A stretch of 64,000 bases of DNA, taken from contig CAUEFX010000011.1 of the NCBI GenBank assembly GCA_958477465.1, positions 14,095 to 78,094 on the forward strand, in the 5' to 3' direction. Shown in pieces: positions 1-7,754 of the stretch. Source of the DNA: an uncultured Bacteroides sp. (GTDB taxonomy: Bacteria > Bacteroidota > Bacteroidia > Bacteroidales > Bacteroidaceae). The position numbers were made by a program, and so were the translations under genes. How positions within the stretch are numbered: position 1 is the first letter of the stretch; every line of letters begins with the position of its first letter. Below the pieces are notes generated by a model that did not search any database, was not told where the DNA came from, and was given only the letters and a program-made list of their open reading frames with translations.

Positions 1-1317
1 CGGTGCCGACAATTCCAGTTTACTGCCTTGAACAGTAGCCGTAGCCGGATAAAAACGGGCATCGGCTCCGGAGATAAAGAATCCTCTTACCGGGGTATTT
101 TCCGGAGTCTGCAATCCGCCTTCCGCATAATCAAAAGTCAACGTTACTTTTCCGTCCTTGACTTTCATGCTCTTATAAAGCGGTCCCGAATAAGCAGTTT
201 TTTTACCATACTGTTTTGCTAAAGCCCAGGCAGCCAAACGTTCACCAGTCACCCGTTTGTTGCGCGGATGAATATCCGTAGAATCACCGGCATCTGTTAT
301 TACCACCATGCCTGTATTTTTCAAACCGTTTTGCCAGGTTTTCAATTGTGCTTCACGAATACCAGCCGGTTGTTTGTAATGCGGTGCAATCTGTACGAAA
401 TAGAAGGGCATATCAGCCTGCCTCCATTCCTGCCTCCAACTGCTTATCAGATTAGTGAACACCTTCTGATATTTTTCATAACGGATTGAATTGGACTCTC
501 CTTGATACCAGATATTTCCCTTAATGGTATATCCTTTGATCGGAGCAATCATACCGTTCCACAACGTGGCAGGTACTTTGCATTTGTCTTTCTCACGCTT
601 CACGTTCTGCGGGGCAAACTCTTCCATGACATCGGTATACAAAGGATTGTCTTTCATTACCCCCATCTCTGTCCATGATTCGGCATGAGTACCTCCCCAA
701 GTGGACTGAATCAGTCCGACGGGTATCTGCAATTCTTTATAAAGTTTACGGCCGAACATAAAGCCGACTGCCGAAAACTCTTTCACATTTTCCGTAGTAC
801 AAGCCAGCCACCGGCCGATGCAGTCCTCTTTCTCTCCCTCAGGGGCCAGTTGATGTTCCACATGGAAAAGCCGGATGGAGGGATAATCGGCATCTTCCAT
901 CTCCTCCGCTTCATTCAGTATACCTGTTTTCCATTTTACATTCGGATCACGAGCCACCGGAAACTCCATATTCGACTGTCCGGTGCAAAGCCATACTTCA
1001 CCTATTAATATATTATGTATTGTGATTGTGTTCTCTCCCTTTACGGTCAGCGTCTGATTATCCATCACACCGGGAGTCTTGATTTTCATCTCCCAATGTC
1101 CGTCAGCGGGTGTCTGCACCGTATAAATGTTTTTATTCCACGAGGTAGAAACTGTAACTTTCTCACCCGGACGCGCTTTTCCCCAGAAACGAACCAGAGA
1201 GTTTTGTTGCAATACCATATTGTCTGATAAGATAGCGGGAAGTGTAATCTTGCCTTGTACAGGCAATGTACCAATGCAGAAAAATAAAAATATAAAATAC
1301 CAAAACTGCTTTTTCAT
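1..1317 (-). CDS. Sialate O-acetylesterase (SGNH/GDSL family), 3' end cut by window edge
   Basis: The minus-strand reading frame is open from ATG at 1317 to the window edge (439 codons seen). A signal peptide of about 22 residues ends at VQG, so the protein is exported. An N-terminal beta-rich region is followed by the SGNH block GQSNM (Ser near residue 115), then GNIWYQGES and, late, DSTDIHP, which supplies the Asp/His pair. This order is that of the sialate O-acetylesterase family, which removes acetyl groups from sialic acids or from plant polysaccharides. Which substrate applies here is not visible. A minus-strand promoter-like box lies about 45 bp upstream. The C-terminus is outside the window. 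Confidence 0.85.
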   Translation of the reverse strand, partial: MKKQFWYFIFLFFCIGTLPVQGKITLPAILSDNMVLQQNSLVRFWGKARPGEKVTVSTSWNKNIYTVQTPADGHWEMKIKTPGVMDNQTLTVKGENTITIHNILIGEVWLCTGQSNMEFPVARDPNVKWKTGILNEAEEMEDADYPSIRLFHVEHQLAPEGEKEDCIGRWLACTTENVKEFSAVGFMFGRKLYKELQIPVGLIQSTWGGTHAESWTEMGVMKDNPLYTDVMEEFAPQNVKREKDKCKVPATLWNGMIAPIKGYTIKGNIWYQGESNSIRYEKYQKVFTNLISSWRQEWRQADMPFYFVQIAPHYKQPAGIREAQLKTWQNGLKNTGMVVITDAGDSTDIHPRNKRVTGERLAAWALAKQYGKKTAYSGPLYKSMKVKDGKVTLTFDYAEGGLQTPENTPVRGFFISGADARFYPATATVQGSKLELSAP

Positions 1318-1361
1318 GTGTTTTTGATAGTTTAAAAGATTAAATGGAATTATTGATGATG

Positions 1362-1369
1362 CAAAAATA
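1362..1369 (-). promoter_or_regulatory. Putative minus-7 box of the O-acetylesterase gene
   Basis: Read on the minus strand, this is TATTTTTG, a match to the Bacteroides sigma-ABfr minus-7 consensus TAnnTTTG. It lies 45 bp before the ATG at 1317. No clear minus-33 TTTG was found at the usual distance. The rest of the 336-bp gap between the two divergent genes (1318-1653) is AT-rich and shows nothing else I can name. Confidence 0.45.
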
Positions 1370-1627
1370 GGCAGAATAGACCGAAGTATCGGTTTGCTTT
1401 TTGATTGTAATCTTATTCTTTTTGTTGTTTCATATCCAAAAATTGAGTTCTGAAGATTTTGAATCAACGCAAATATAACAACTAATGAATCAAAGGATAC
1501 ATCCCAATGATTCTCCATTTGTTTCCCAATCGGTAAAAATTGATGGAATATTTGAAAGAAGTGAAAATTATAGTACTCACACAGACACATTTCACACAAA
1601 CTTCTGCATTACTTCAAATAGAAAGCC

Positions 1628-1635
1628 TATCTTTG
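1628..1635 (+). promoter_or_regulatory. Putative minus-7 box of the Rpn-type nuclease gene
   Basis: TATCTTTG matches TAnnTTTG and is only 19 bp before the ATG at 1654, which predicts a very short leader. The surrounding bases aaagcctatctttgtga recur exactly before the gene at 47602. Confidence 0.5.
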
Positions 1636-1653
1636 TGATATACATATAAAACG

Positions 1654-2568
1654 ATGATTATGGAAACAATGGACCGCTATATCCGATTTGACTGGGCTAT
1701 TAAACGACTGTTACGCCAAAAGGCCAACTTCGGGGTACTCGAAGGACTACTGACGGTATTGCTGAATGAGGAGGTGAAGATAGTGGAAATCCTCGAGAGC
1801 GAAAGCAATCAGCTGACTGCCGATGACAAATTCAACCGGGTAGATATCAAGGCAAAGAACAGTAAAGGAGAAATTATCATCGTAGAAATACAAAACACCC
1901 GTGAGCTGTATTATCTCGAACGCATTCTTTACGGAGTGGCGAAGGCAATTACCGAGCATATCTCACTCGGAGAACGCTATTACGAAGTAAAGAAAATATA
2001 TTCTGTCAGCATCCTCTATTTCGATATCGGCAGAGGAGAAGACTACCTGTATCATGGGCAAAACGTATTTATGGGGGTACATACCGGTGATCAGTTGCAG
2101 GTTACCACCAAAGAGAAGAATGCCATAGTGTCCAAGTTGCCGGCCGAGATATTTCCCGAGTATTTTCTGATTCGCGTAAACGAATTCGACAAAGCTGCCA
2201 TCACCCCGCTCGAAGAATGGATAGAATATCTGAAAACCGGGCGAATACGGTCAGATACCGTAGCACCGGGACTTGCAGAGGCCAGACAGAAACTCATTTA
2301 TTATAATATGACTGCGGAAGAACGTCGTGCGTATGATGAACATCTGAATGCCATCATGATTCAAAATGATGTACTGGACGGAGCTAAACTGGAAGGATTA
2401 CAGGAAGGGCGTGCAGAGGGATTACAGGAAGGACGTGCGGAAGGATTACAGGAAGGACAAAAAAGGGGCCAAATCGAAGTAGCCCGCAATTTTAAGAAAA
2501 TGGGGCTTTCCACTGAAATGATTGTTCAGGGAACCGGCTTATCCGTAGAGGATATAGAGAAACTGTAA
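1654..2568 (+). CDS. Rpn family recombination-promoting nuclease / PD-(D/E)XK transposase-like protein
   Basis: The 304-residue protein starts with the typical RFDWAIKRLL segment. It carries a PD-(D/E)XK signature: Asp in VDIKAKN and Glu-x-Gln in IIIVEIQNTR. This is the PDDEXK_2 (Rpn) family, whose E. coli members cleave DNA and promote RecA-independent recombination. The bacteroidal members are often annotated as transposases although they carry no inverted termini. Near the C-terminus is a repeat LQEGRAEG (three units), usual for this family and likely helical. ATG 1660 (METMDR) is an alternative start. It stands alone, and a nested palindrome follows 25 bp after the stop. Confidence 0.8.
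   Translation: MIMETMDRYIRFDWAIKRLLRQKANFGVLEGLLTVLLNEEVKIVEILESESNQLTADDKFNRVDIKAKNSKGEIIIVEIQNTRELYYLERILYGVAKAITEHISLGERYYEVKKIYSVSILYFDIGRGEDYLYHGQNVFMGVHTGDQLQVTTKEKNAIVSKLPAEIFPEYFLIRVNEFDKAAITPLEEWIEYLKTGRIRSDTVAPGLAEARQKLIYYNMTAEERRAYDEHLNAIMIQNDVLDGAKLEGLQEGRAEGLQEGRAEGLQEGQKRGQIEVARNFKKMGLSTEMIVQGTGLSVEDIEKL
2395..2460 (+). repeat. In-frame 24-bp tandem repeat in the nuclease gene
   Basis: Two complete 24-bp units (2395-2418 and 2419-2442) and an 18-bp partial third encode GLQEGRAE repeats. The unit length is a multiple of three, so gain or loss of a copy keeps the frame. Such a tract is prone to slippage. Confidence 0.85.
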
Positions 2569-2592
2569 GATCTGTGTGAACCGCTCTACCAT

Positions 2593-2780
2593 AAATGAGG
2601 GTGTGTCAAAACTAAATTTTAGGAAAAGAAAACTTTCAATCTAAAAACTGACGCTCTATTCAACCATAAAAAGAGCCATATCATTACTCAAAAATAGAGT
2701 TGATATGGCTCTTTTATATCTATTGATTACAATCTGTAACTTTTCAGAGTGGACATTTTAGTTTTGACACACCCTCATTT
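2593..2780. repeat. 188-bp nested palindromic element (family member A)
   Basis: The outer arms 2593-2616 and 2757-2780 are perfect 24-bp inverted copies with the core gagggtgtgtcaaaac. A second perfect 15-bp stem lies inside: aaaagagccatatca at 2667-2681 against 2701-2715. Parts of the sequence between the stems also pair. It follows the nuclease gene and may terminate transcription from it, but it is far larger than a simple terminator. Related elements are at 31245-31348 and 49729-49857. Confidence 0.8.
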
Positions 2781-3033
2781 TATTTCTTGCTGTTAAAAGG
2801 CTTCCATAATTTTTATATACAGAAGTCCATTACCAATATACGTGAAACCCACTGCCAATTTTTTTTTCTTCATTCTATCGTTGTTATATTGTTAACAGCT
2901 TTCACCAACAAGCAATTTTCTCATACTCTCTCTGTTCATGCTATTATGGTAACTCCTTTCATCATCTCCCTCACCAAAACCTTTTCTGAATAAATTCTAT
3001 GTTTATGTATAAAAATAGTGAAAAAGTTGGGTT

Positions 3034-3094
3034 TTATGCATGATTTCTCCGGTTTATTGCATATTTTTGCATCATTCTTAGAATAATTATGCAA
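3034..3094 (+). promoter_or_regulatory. argR promoter with overlapping TGCA-type operator half-sites
   Basis: A minus-7 box TATTTTTG is at 3062-3069, 27 bp before the argR ATG. Around it are four half-site-like words: ttatgcatga, ttgcatat, ttgcatca and attatgcaa. ARG boxes are AT-rich palindromes, and ArgR commonly represses its own gene, so these are candidate operators. The operator role is inference. The stretch 2781-3033 shows no gene. Confidence 0.5.
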
Positions 3095-3095
3095 G

Positions 3096-3569
3096 ATGAA
3101 GAAGAAAACAAACCGATTAGATGCTATCAAAATGATTATCTCAAGTAAAGAGGTAGGTTCACAGGAGGAGTTGTTACAGGCTCTTGCAGCCGAAGGTTTT
3201 GAACTGACGCAGGCCACTCTTTCACGTGATTTGAAGCAATTGAAAGTAGCTAAAGCAGCCAGCATGAACGGTAATTATGTATATGTATTACCTAATGACA
3301 TCATGTATAAACGTGTTGGAGATCAAAGCGCCACTGATATGTTAATGAACAATGGCTTCGTCTCCCTGCAGTTCTCCGGCAACATAGCTGTAATAAAGAC
3401 ACGCCCCGGATACGCCAGCAGTATGGCTTATGATATCGACAACCGTGAATACGGTGATATACTGGGGACGATTGCCGGTGACGATACCATTATGTTGGTG
3501 TTGCGTGAAGGAGCCGAGCCTCAAACGGTACGAAACTTCCTGTCGCTTATTATCCCGAATGTACAATAA
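3096..3569 (+). CDS. argR: Arginine repressor ArgR
   Basis: This 157-residue protein has the usual ArgR length and two domains. The N-terminal winged helix-turn-helix (about 1-70) contains ATLSRDLKQL, the DNA-recognition helix. The C-terminal part (about 85-155) has GTIAGDDTIMLVLREG, the arginine-binding and hexamer-forming region with its Asp pair. It senses arginine in the cytoplasm and represses biosynthesis genes. It is first in a co-directional run argR - GNAT - argG - argC - argD, with a 53-bp gap to the next gene. Confidence 0.95.
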   Translation: MKKKTNRLDAIKMIISSKEVGSQEELLQALAAEGFELTQATLSRDLKQLKVAKAASMNGNYVYVLPNDIMYKRVGDQSATDMLMNNGFVSLQFSGNIAVIKTRPGYASSMAYDIDNREYGDILGTIAGDDTIMLVLREGAEPQTVRNFLSLIIPNVQ

Positions 3570-3622
3570 ACAGATAACTATATACCCGATACTTATTTAT
3601 ATACTCGACACTTATTAAAGAA

Positions 3623-4177
3623 ATGGAGACTCAAAAAATAGATGTGATGGTAGCCGACGCCTCACATGAGGTTTACGTTGACACTATTTTGGAGACAATC
3701 AGAAATGCAGCGAAAGTACGTGGAACAGGAATTGCAGAACGTACCCACGAATATGTTGCAACCAAGATGAAAGAAGGGAAAGCCATTATCGCCCTTGAAG
3801 GAGATAAGTTTGCAGGTTTCACTTATATAGAATCATGGGGTAATAAACAATACGTAGCAACATCCGGACTGATCGTACACCCCGACTATCGCGGCTTGGG
3901 ACTGGCAAAACGTATCAAACAAGCTTCTTTCAAACTTGCCCGTCTACGCTGGCCATGGGCCAAAATATTCAGTCTGACCAGCGGCGCTGCCGTTATGAAA
4001 ATGAATACGGAACTTGGTTATGTGCCCGTTACATTCAATGAACTGACTGATGACGAGGCTTTCTGGCGCGGCTGCGAAGGCTGTATCAACCATGACATAT
4101 TGGTAGCCAAAAACCGGAAATTCTGCATCTGTACGGCAATGCTTTACGATCCGGAGAAACATAAAGGAGAGGAATAA
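3623..4177 (+). CDS. GNAT N-acyltransferase of the arginine cluster (glutamate N-acyltransferase candidate)
   Basis: A 184-residue single-domain GNAT protein. The acetyl-CoA-binding motif A is visible as LIVHPDYRGLGLAKRI (about residues 86-101), followed by the C-terminal strand region with ELGYVPVTF. Its place between argR and argG indicates the first step of arginine synthesis, acylation of glutamate. In Bacteroides fragilis the pathway is known to use N-succinyl rather than N-acetyl intermediates, so the acyl donor may be succinyl-CoA. That is inference, because the sequence alone does not tell the donor. A cysteine-rich tail (GCEGC, CIC) is notable. No argB or argF-type gene is in the window. 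Confidence 0.75.
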   Translation: METQKIDVMVADASHEVYVDTILETIRNAAKVRGTGIAERTHEYVATKMKEGKAIIALEGDKFAGFTYIESWGNKQYVATSGLIVHPDYRGLGLAKRIKQASFKLARLRWPWAKIFSLTSGAAVMKMNTELGYVPVTFNELTDDEAFWRGCEGCINHDILVAKNRKFCICTAMLYDPEKHKGEE

Positions 4178-4294
4178 TGTGAGAATTGGTCTCTGTACCA
4201 ATATGCCAATTAATAGAGAAAGAAAAGAATTAAAATAATATAATGTACCGCATCGGCAATAGACCCATCGGCGCATTAACTAATTATTAAGATC

Positions 4295-5500
4295 ATGGAA
4301 CAGAAAAAGAAAGTGGTAGTTGCATTCAGTGGGGGATTGGATACCTCGTTTACCGTAATGTATCTGACCAAAGAAAAGGGCTATGAAGTGTATGCGGCTT
4401 GTGCCAATACGGGTGGTTTCAGCGATGAGCAGTTGAAACAAAATGAAGAAAACGCATACAAACTGGGAGCAGTGAAATACGTTACACTGGACGTAACTCA
4501 GGAATACTACGAAAAGAGCTTGAAATACATGATATTCGGAAACGTACTGCGCAACGGCACATATCCTATTTCCGTCAGTTCGGAACGTATATTCCAGGCA
4601 TTGGCAATCGCACGTTATGCCAACGAGATCGGTGCGGACGCCATCGCCCACGGTTCTACCGGCGCCGGCAACGACCAGATTCGTTTCGACATGACTTTCC
4701 TTGTACTGGCTCCGGGTGTGGAAATCATTACATTGACCCGTGACATGGCACTGAGCCGCCAGGAAGAAATCGACTATTTGAATAAGAACGGCTTCAGTGC
4801 AGACTTTACCAAACTGAAATATTCCTATAACGTCGGATTGTGGGGGACTTCCATCTGTGGCGGTGAAATTCTCGACTCGGCACAGGGATTGCCTGAAACA
4901 GCCTACTTGAAACAGGTACAGAAAGAAGGGAGCGAACAGCTGCGCCTTGAATTTAAACGAGGAGAACTTCATGCTGTGAACGGAGAAGTTTTTGAAGATA
5001 AAATTGCTGCCATCCAGAAGGTGGAAGAGATTGGCGCTCCTTACGGAATTGGACGCGACATGCATGTGGGCGACACAATCATCGGCATTAAAGGTCGTGT
5101 AGGTTTTGAAGCAGCCGCTCCGATGCTGATTATCGGTGCACACCGTTTCCTCGAAAAGTATACACTGAGCAAATGGCAACAATACTGGAAAGATCAGGTA
5201 GCCAACTGGTATGGCATGTTCCTTCACGAAAGCCAGTATCTGGAGCCTGTCATGCGTGACATCGAAGCCATGCTGCAGGAGTCGCAACGCAATGTAAACG
5301 GTACGGCCATTCTCGAACTCCGCCCATTGTCTTTCTCTACCGTAGGTGTAGAATCAAAAGATGATTTAGTAAAGACCAAATTCGGTGAATATGGCGAAAT
5401 GCAGAAAGGCTGGACTGCGGAAGATGCAAAAGGGTTTATCAAGGTAACTTCTACTCCGCTGCGTGTTTATTATGCCAACCACAAGGATGAAGAAATTTAA
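4295..5500 (+). CDS. argG: Argininosuccinate synthase
   Basis: This 401-residue protein condenses citrulline and aspartate with ATP to give argininosuccinate. The N-terminal PP-loop AFSGGLDTSF (residues about 10-19) binds ATP. Further family blocks are AHGSTGAGNDQIRFD (about 122-136) and the C-terminal LELRPLSFSTVG. Length is normal. It starts 117 bp after the GNAT gene and ends 18 bp before argC, so it is co-transcribed with argC. Confidence 0.97.
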   Translation: MEQKKKVVVAFSGGLDTSFTVMYLTKEKGYEVYAACANTGGFSDEQLKQNEENAYKLGAVKYVTLDVTQEYYEKSLKYMIFGNVLRNGTYPISVSSERIFQALAIARYANEIGADAIAHGSTGAGNDQIRFDMTFLVLAPGVEIITLTRDMALSRQEEIDYLNKNGFSADFTKLKYSYNVGLWGTSICGGEILDSAQGLPETAYLKQVQKEGSEQLRLEFKRGELHAVNGEVFEDKIAAIQKVEEIGAPYGIGRDMHVGDTIIGIKGRVGFEAAAPMLIIGAHRFLEKYTLSKWQQYWKDQVANWYGMFLHESQYLEPVMRDIEAMLQESQRNVNGTAILELRPLSFSTVGVESKDDLVKTKFGEYGEMQKGWTAEDAKGFIKVTSTPLRVYYANHKDEEI

Positions 5501-5518
5501 TTCTCAACTCTCACGATA

Positions 5519-6487
5519 ATGATAAAAGCAGGAATTATTGGTGGGGCAGGATATACGGCAGGCGAACTTATCCGCCTGCTTATCAATCACCCCGAAACGG
5601 AAATCGTATTTATCAACAGCAGCAGCAATGCCGGTAATAAGATTACCGATGTACACGAAGGACTGTACGGAGAGTGCGATCTGACTTTTACCGACGAACT
5701 TCCTTTGGAAAATATCGACGTACTCTTCTTCTGTACCGCTCACGGCGATACCAGGAAATTTATCGAAAGCCACAATATACCGGAGAATTTGAAAATCATT
5801 GATCTCTCCATGGATTACCGCATCGCATCACCGGAGCATGACTTCATCTACGGGCTACCGGAATTGAACCGTCGCGCCACTTGCACAGCCAAACATGTAG
5901 CCAATCCGGGATGTTTTGCAACCTGCATCCAATTAGGGCTTCTTCCGTTGGCCAAACACTTGATGCTGAATGATGATATAATGGTAAATGCTATCACCGG
6001 AAGTACAGGAGCGGGAGTAAAGCCGGGTGCCACCAGTCATTTCAGTTGGCGTAACAACAACATGAGCGTGTACAAAGCCTTTGAGCACCAACATGTACCC
6101 GAAATCAAACAATCGTTGAAACAGCTTCAAAACAGTTTCAACTCAGAAATTGATTTTATCCCCTATCGGGGCGACTTCCCGCGGGGAATCTTTGCTACGT
6201 TAGTGGTAAAAACCAAAGTAGCGTTGGAGGAGATCGTACGCATGTATGAGGAATATTATGCAAAAGACTCATTTGTGCACATCGTAGACAAGAACATCGA
6301 CCTCAAGCAAGTGGTCAACACCAATAAGTGCCTGATACATCTGGAGAAACACGGAGATAAACTGCTTATTATCTCATGCATCGACAACCTGCTGAAAGGT
6401 GCCAGTGGACAGGCGGTACACAATATGAACCTGATGTTCAATCTGGAAGAAACGGTAGGTCTCCGGTTAAAGCCATCGGCTTTTTAG
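5519..6487 (+). CDS. argC: N-acetyl(succinyl)-gamma-glutamyl-phosphate reductase
   Basis: A 322-residue NADP-dependent reductase. The Rossmann start is GIIGGAGYTAGEL. The catalytic cysteine is C132 in NPGCFATC, and the conserved GSTGAG follows. It reduces the acyl-glutamyl phosphate to the semialdehyde. It sits 18 bp after argG and 31 bp before argD, in the same operon. The length fits the short bacterial ArgC type. Confidence 0.95.
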   Translation: MIKAGIIGGAGYTAGELIRLLINHPETEIVFINSSSNAGNKITDVHEGLYGECDLTFTDELPLENIDVLFFCTAHGDTRKFIESHNIPENLKIIDLSMDYRIASPEHDFIYGLPELNRRATCTAKHVANPGCFATCIQLGLLPLAKHLMLNDDIMVNAITGSTGAGVKPGATSHFSWRNNNMSVYKAFEHQHVPEIKQSLKQLQNSFNSEIDFIPYRGDFPRGIFATLVVKTKVALEEIVRMYEEYYAKDSFVHIVDKNIDLKQVVNTNKCLIHLEKHGDKLLIISCIDNLLKGASGQAVHNMNLMFNLEETVGLRLKPSAF

Positions 6488-6518
6488 ATTGTAAAATCGC
6501 AAAATCGTAAATATCATC

Positions 6519-7640
6519 ATGAATCTATTCGACGTATATCCTTTATTCGACATAAACATAGTAAAGGGAAAAGGTTGCCACGTATGGGATGAAAACGGAA
6601 CAGAATATCTCGACCTCTACGGAGGTCATGCCGTAATCTCCATCGGACATGCTCATCCGCACTATGTAGAGATGATCAGTAGTCAGGTGGCAAAACTCGG
6701 TTTTTACTCCAACTCGGTTATCAACAAGCTGCAACAGGAAGTGGCTGCCCGCCTGGGAAAGATTTCCGGGTATGACGATTACTCGCTATTTCTGATCAAT
6801 AGTGGCGCGGAAGCGAATGAAAATGCCTTGAAATTGGCCTCTTTTCATACCGGACGAACCAAAGTGGTCTCTTTCTCCAAAGCCTTCCACGGACGTACCT
6901 CACTGGCTGTAGAAGCGACTGATAATCCCAAAATTATTGCCCCCATCAATGCAAACGGACATATCACTTATCTTCCCCTGAATGATATAGAAGCCATGAA
7001 AGCTGAACTGGCTAAAGGGGATGTCTGCGCTGTTATCATCGAAGGTATCCAGGGAGTAGGCGGCATCAAAATACCGACTGCAGAGTTTCTGCAAGAGTTG
7101 CGCAAGGCATGTACGGAACATGGCACCGTACTCATTCTTGATGAGATTCAGAGCGGTTACGGACGTAGCGGTAAATTCTTTGCCCATCAATATGCAGGCA
7201 TCAAGCCCGACATTATCACAGTAGCCAAAGGCATTGCCAATGGTTTTCCGATGGCCGGTGTGCTCATCAGCCCGATGTTCAAACCGGTTTACGGCATGTT
7301 GGGGACAACTTTCGGAGGAAATCACTTGGCCTGTGCCGCTGCACTTGCTGTTATGGATGTCATCGAACAAGAGCATCTGATCGAAAATGCGGCTAATATC
7401 GGTACCTATTTATTGGAAGAACTGAAAAAGATCCCACAGATCAAAGAAGTGCGCGGATGCGGACTTATGATTGGTATGGAGTTCGAACAGCCTGTAAAAG
7501 AGATACGCAGCCGTCTCATCTACGAACAGAAAGTATTCACCGGAGCCAGCGGAACAAATGTTATCCGGTTGTTACCCCCGCTCTGTCTCAGCAAAGCGGA
7601 AGCGGATGAATTCCTCATCAGATTCAAGAAAGTTCTCTAA
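6519..7640 (+). CDS. argD: Acetyl(succinyl)ornithine aminotransferase
   Basis: A 373-residue class-III aminotransferase using PLP. The PLP lysine is K237 in VAKGIANGFP. Upstream are ILDEIQSGYGRSG with the PLP-contacting Asp and the NSGAEANE block. It converts the acyl-glutamate semialdehyde to acylated ornithine. It is the last gene of the arg cluster and a perfect-stem terminator follows immediately. Confidence 0.95.
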   Translation: MNLFDVYPLFDINIVKGKGCHVWDENGTEYLDLYGGHAVISIGHAHPHYVEMISSQVAKLGFYSNSVINKLQQEVAARLGKISGYDDYSLFLINSGAEANENALKLASFHTGRTKVVSFSKAFHGRTSLAVEATDNPKIIAPINANGHITYLPLNDIEAMKAELAKGDVCAVIIEGIQGVGGIKIPTAEFLQELRKACTEHGTVLILDEIQSGYGRSGKFFAHQYAGIKPDIITVAKGIANGFPMAGVLISPMFKPVYGMLGTTFGGNHLACAAALAVMDVIEQEHLIENAANIGTYLLEELKKIPQIKEVRGCGLMIGMEFEQPVKEIRSRLIYEQKVFTGASGTNVIRLLPPLCLSKAEADEFLIRFKKVL

Positions 7641-7646
7641 AAATAG

Positions 7647-7690
7647 AAGAGGGTGAATGTATCAAAACAGACTGAGACATTCACCCTCTT
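7647..7690. terminator. Bidirectional terminator between argD and the GH3 gene
   Basis: Perfect 14-bp stem: aagagggtgaatgt at 7647-7660 pairs with 7677-7690, with a 16-nt loop and a T-rich run on the plus side (gtttta). It lies between two convergent genes. The outer gagggt...accctc core resembles the palindrome family described at 2593. Confidence 0.85.
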
Positions 7691-7754
7691 GTTTTATATC
7701 CGAAAAAAACTACTTCCCTACTTTTCTTTCAAACAGCATTACCCCTTGAAAGTG

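Noticed and set aside
2395..2460. CRISPR-like repeat
   Set aside because: Adjacent 24-bp units without spacers, in frame inside a coding gene.
1654..2568. Insertion sequence
   Set aside because: The nuclease is transposase-like by name only. No flanking terminal inverted repeats or target duplications enclose it; the palindrome lies on one side only.
4280..5287. 335-codon minus-strand frame
   Set aside because: Fully antisense to argG, whose own protein is unmistakable.
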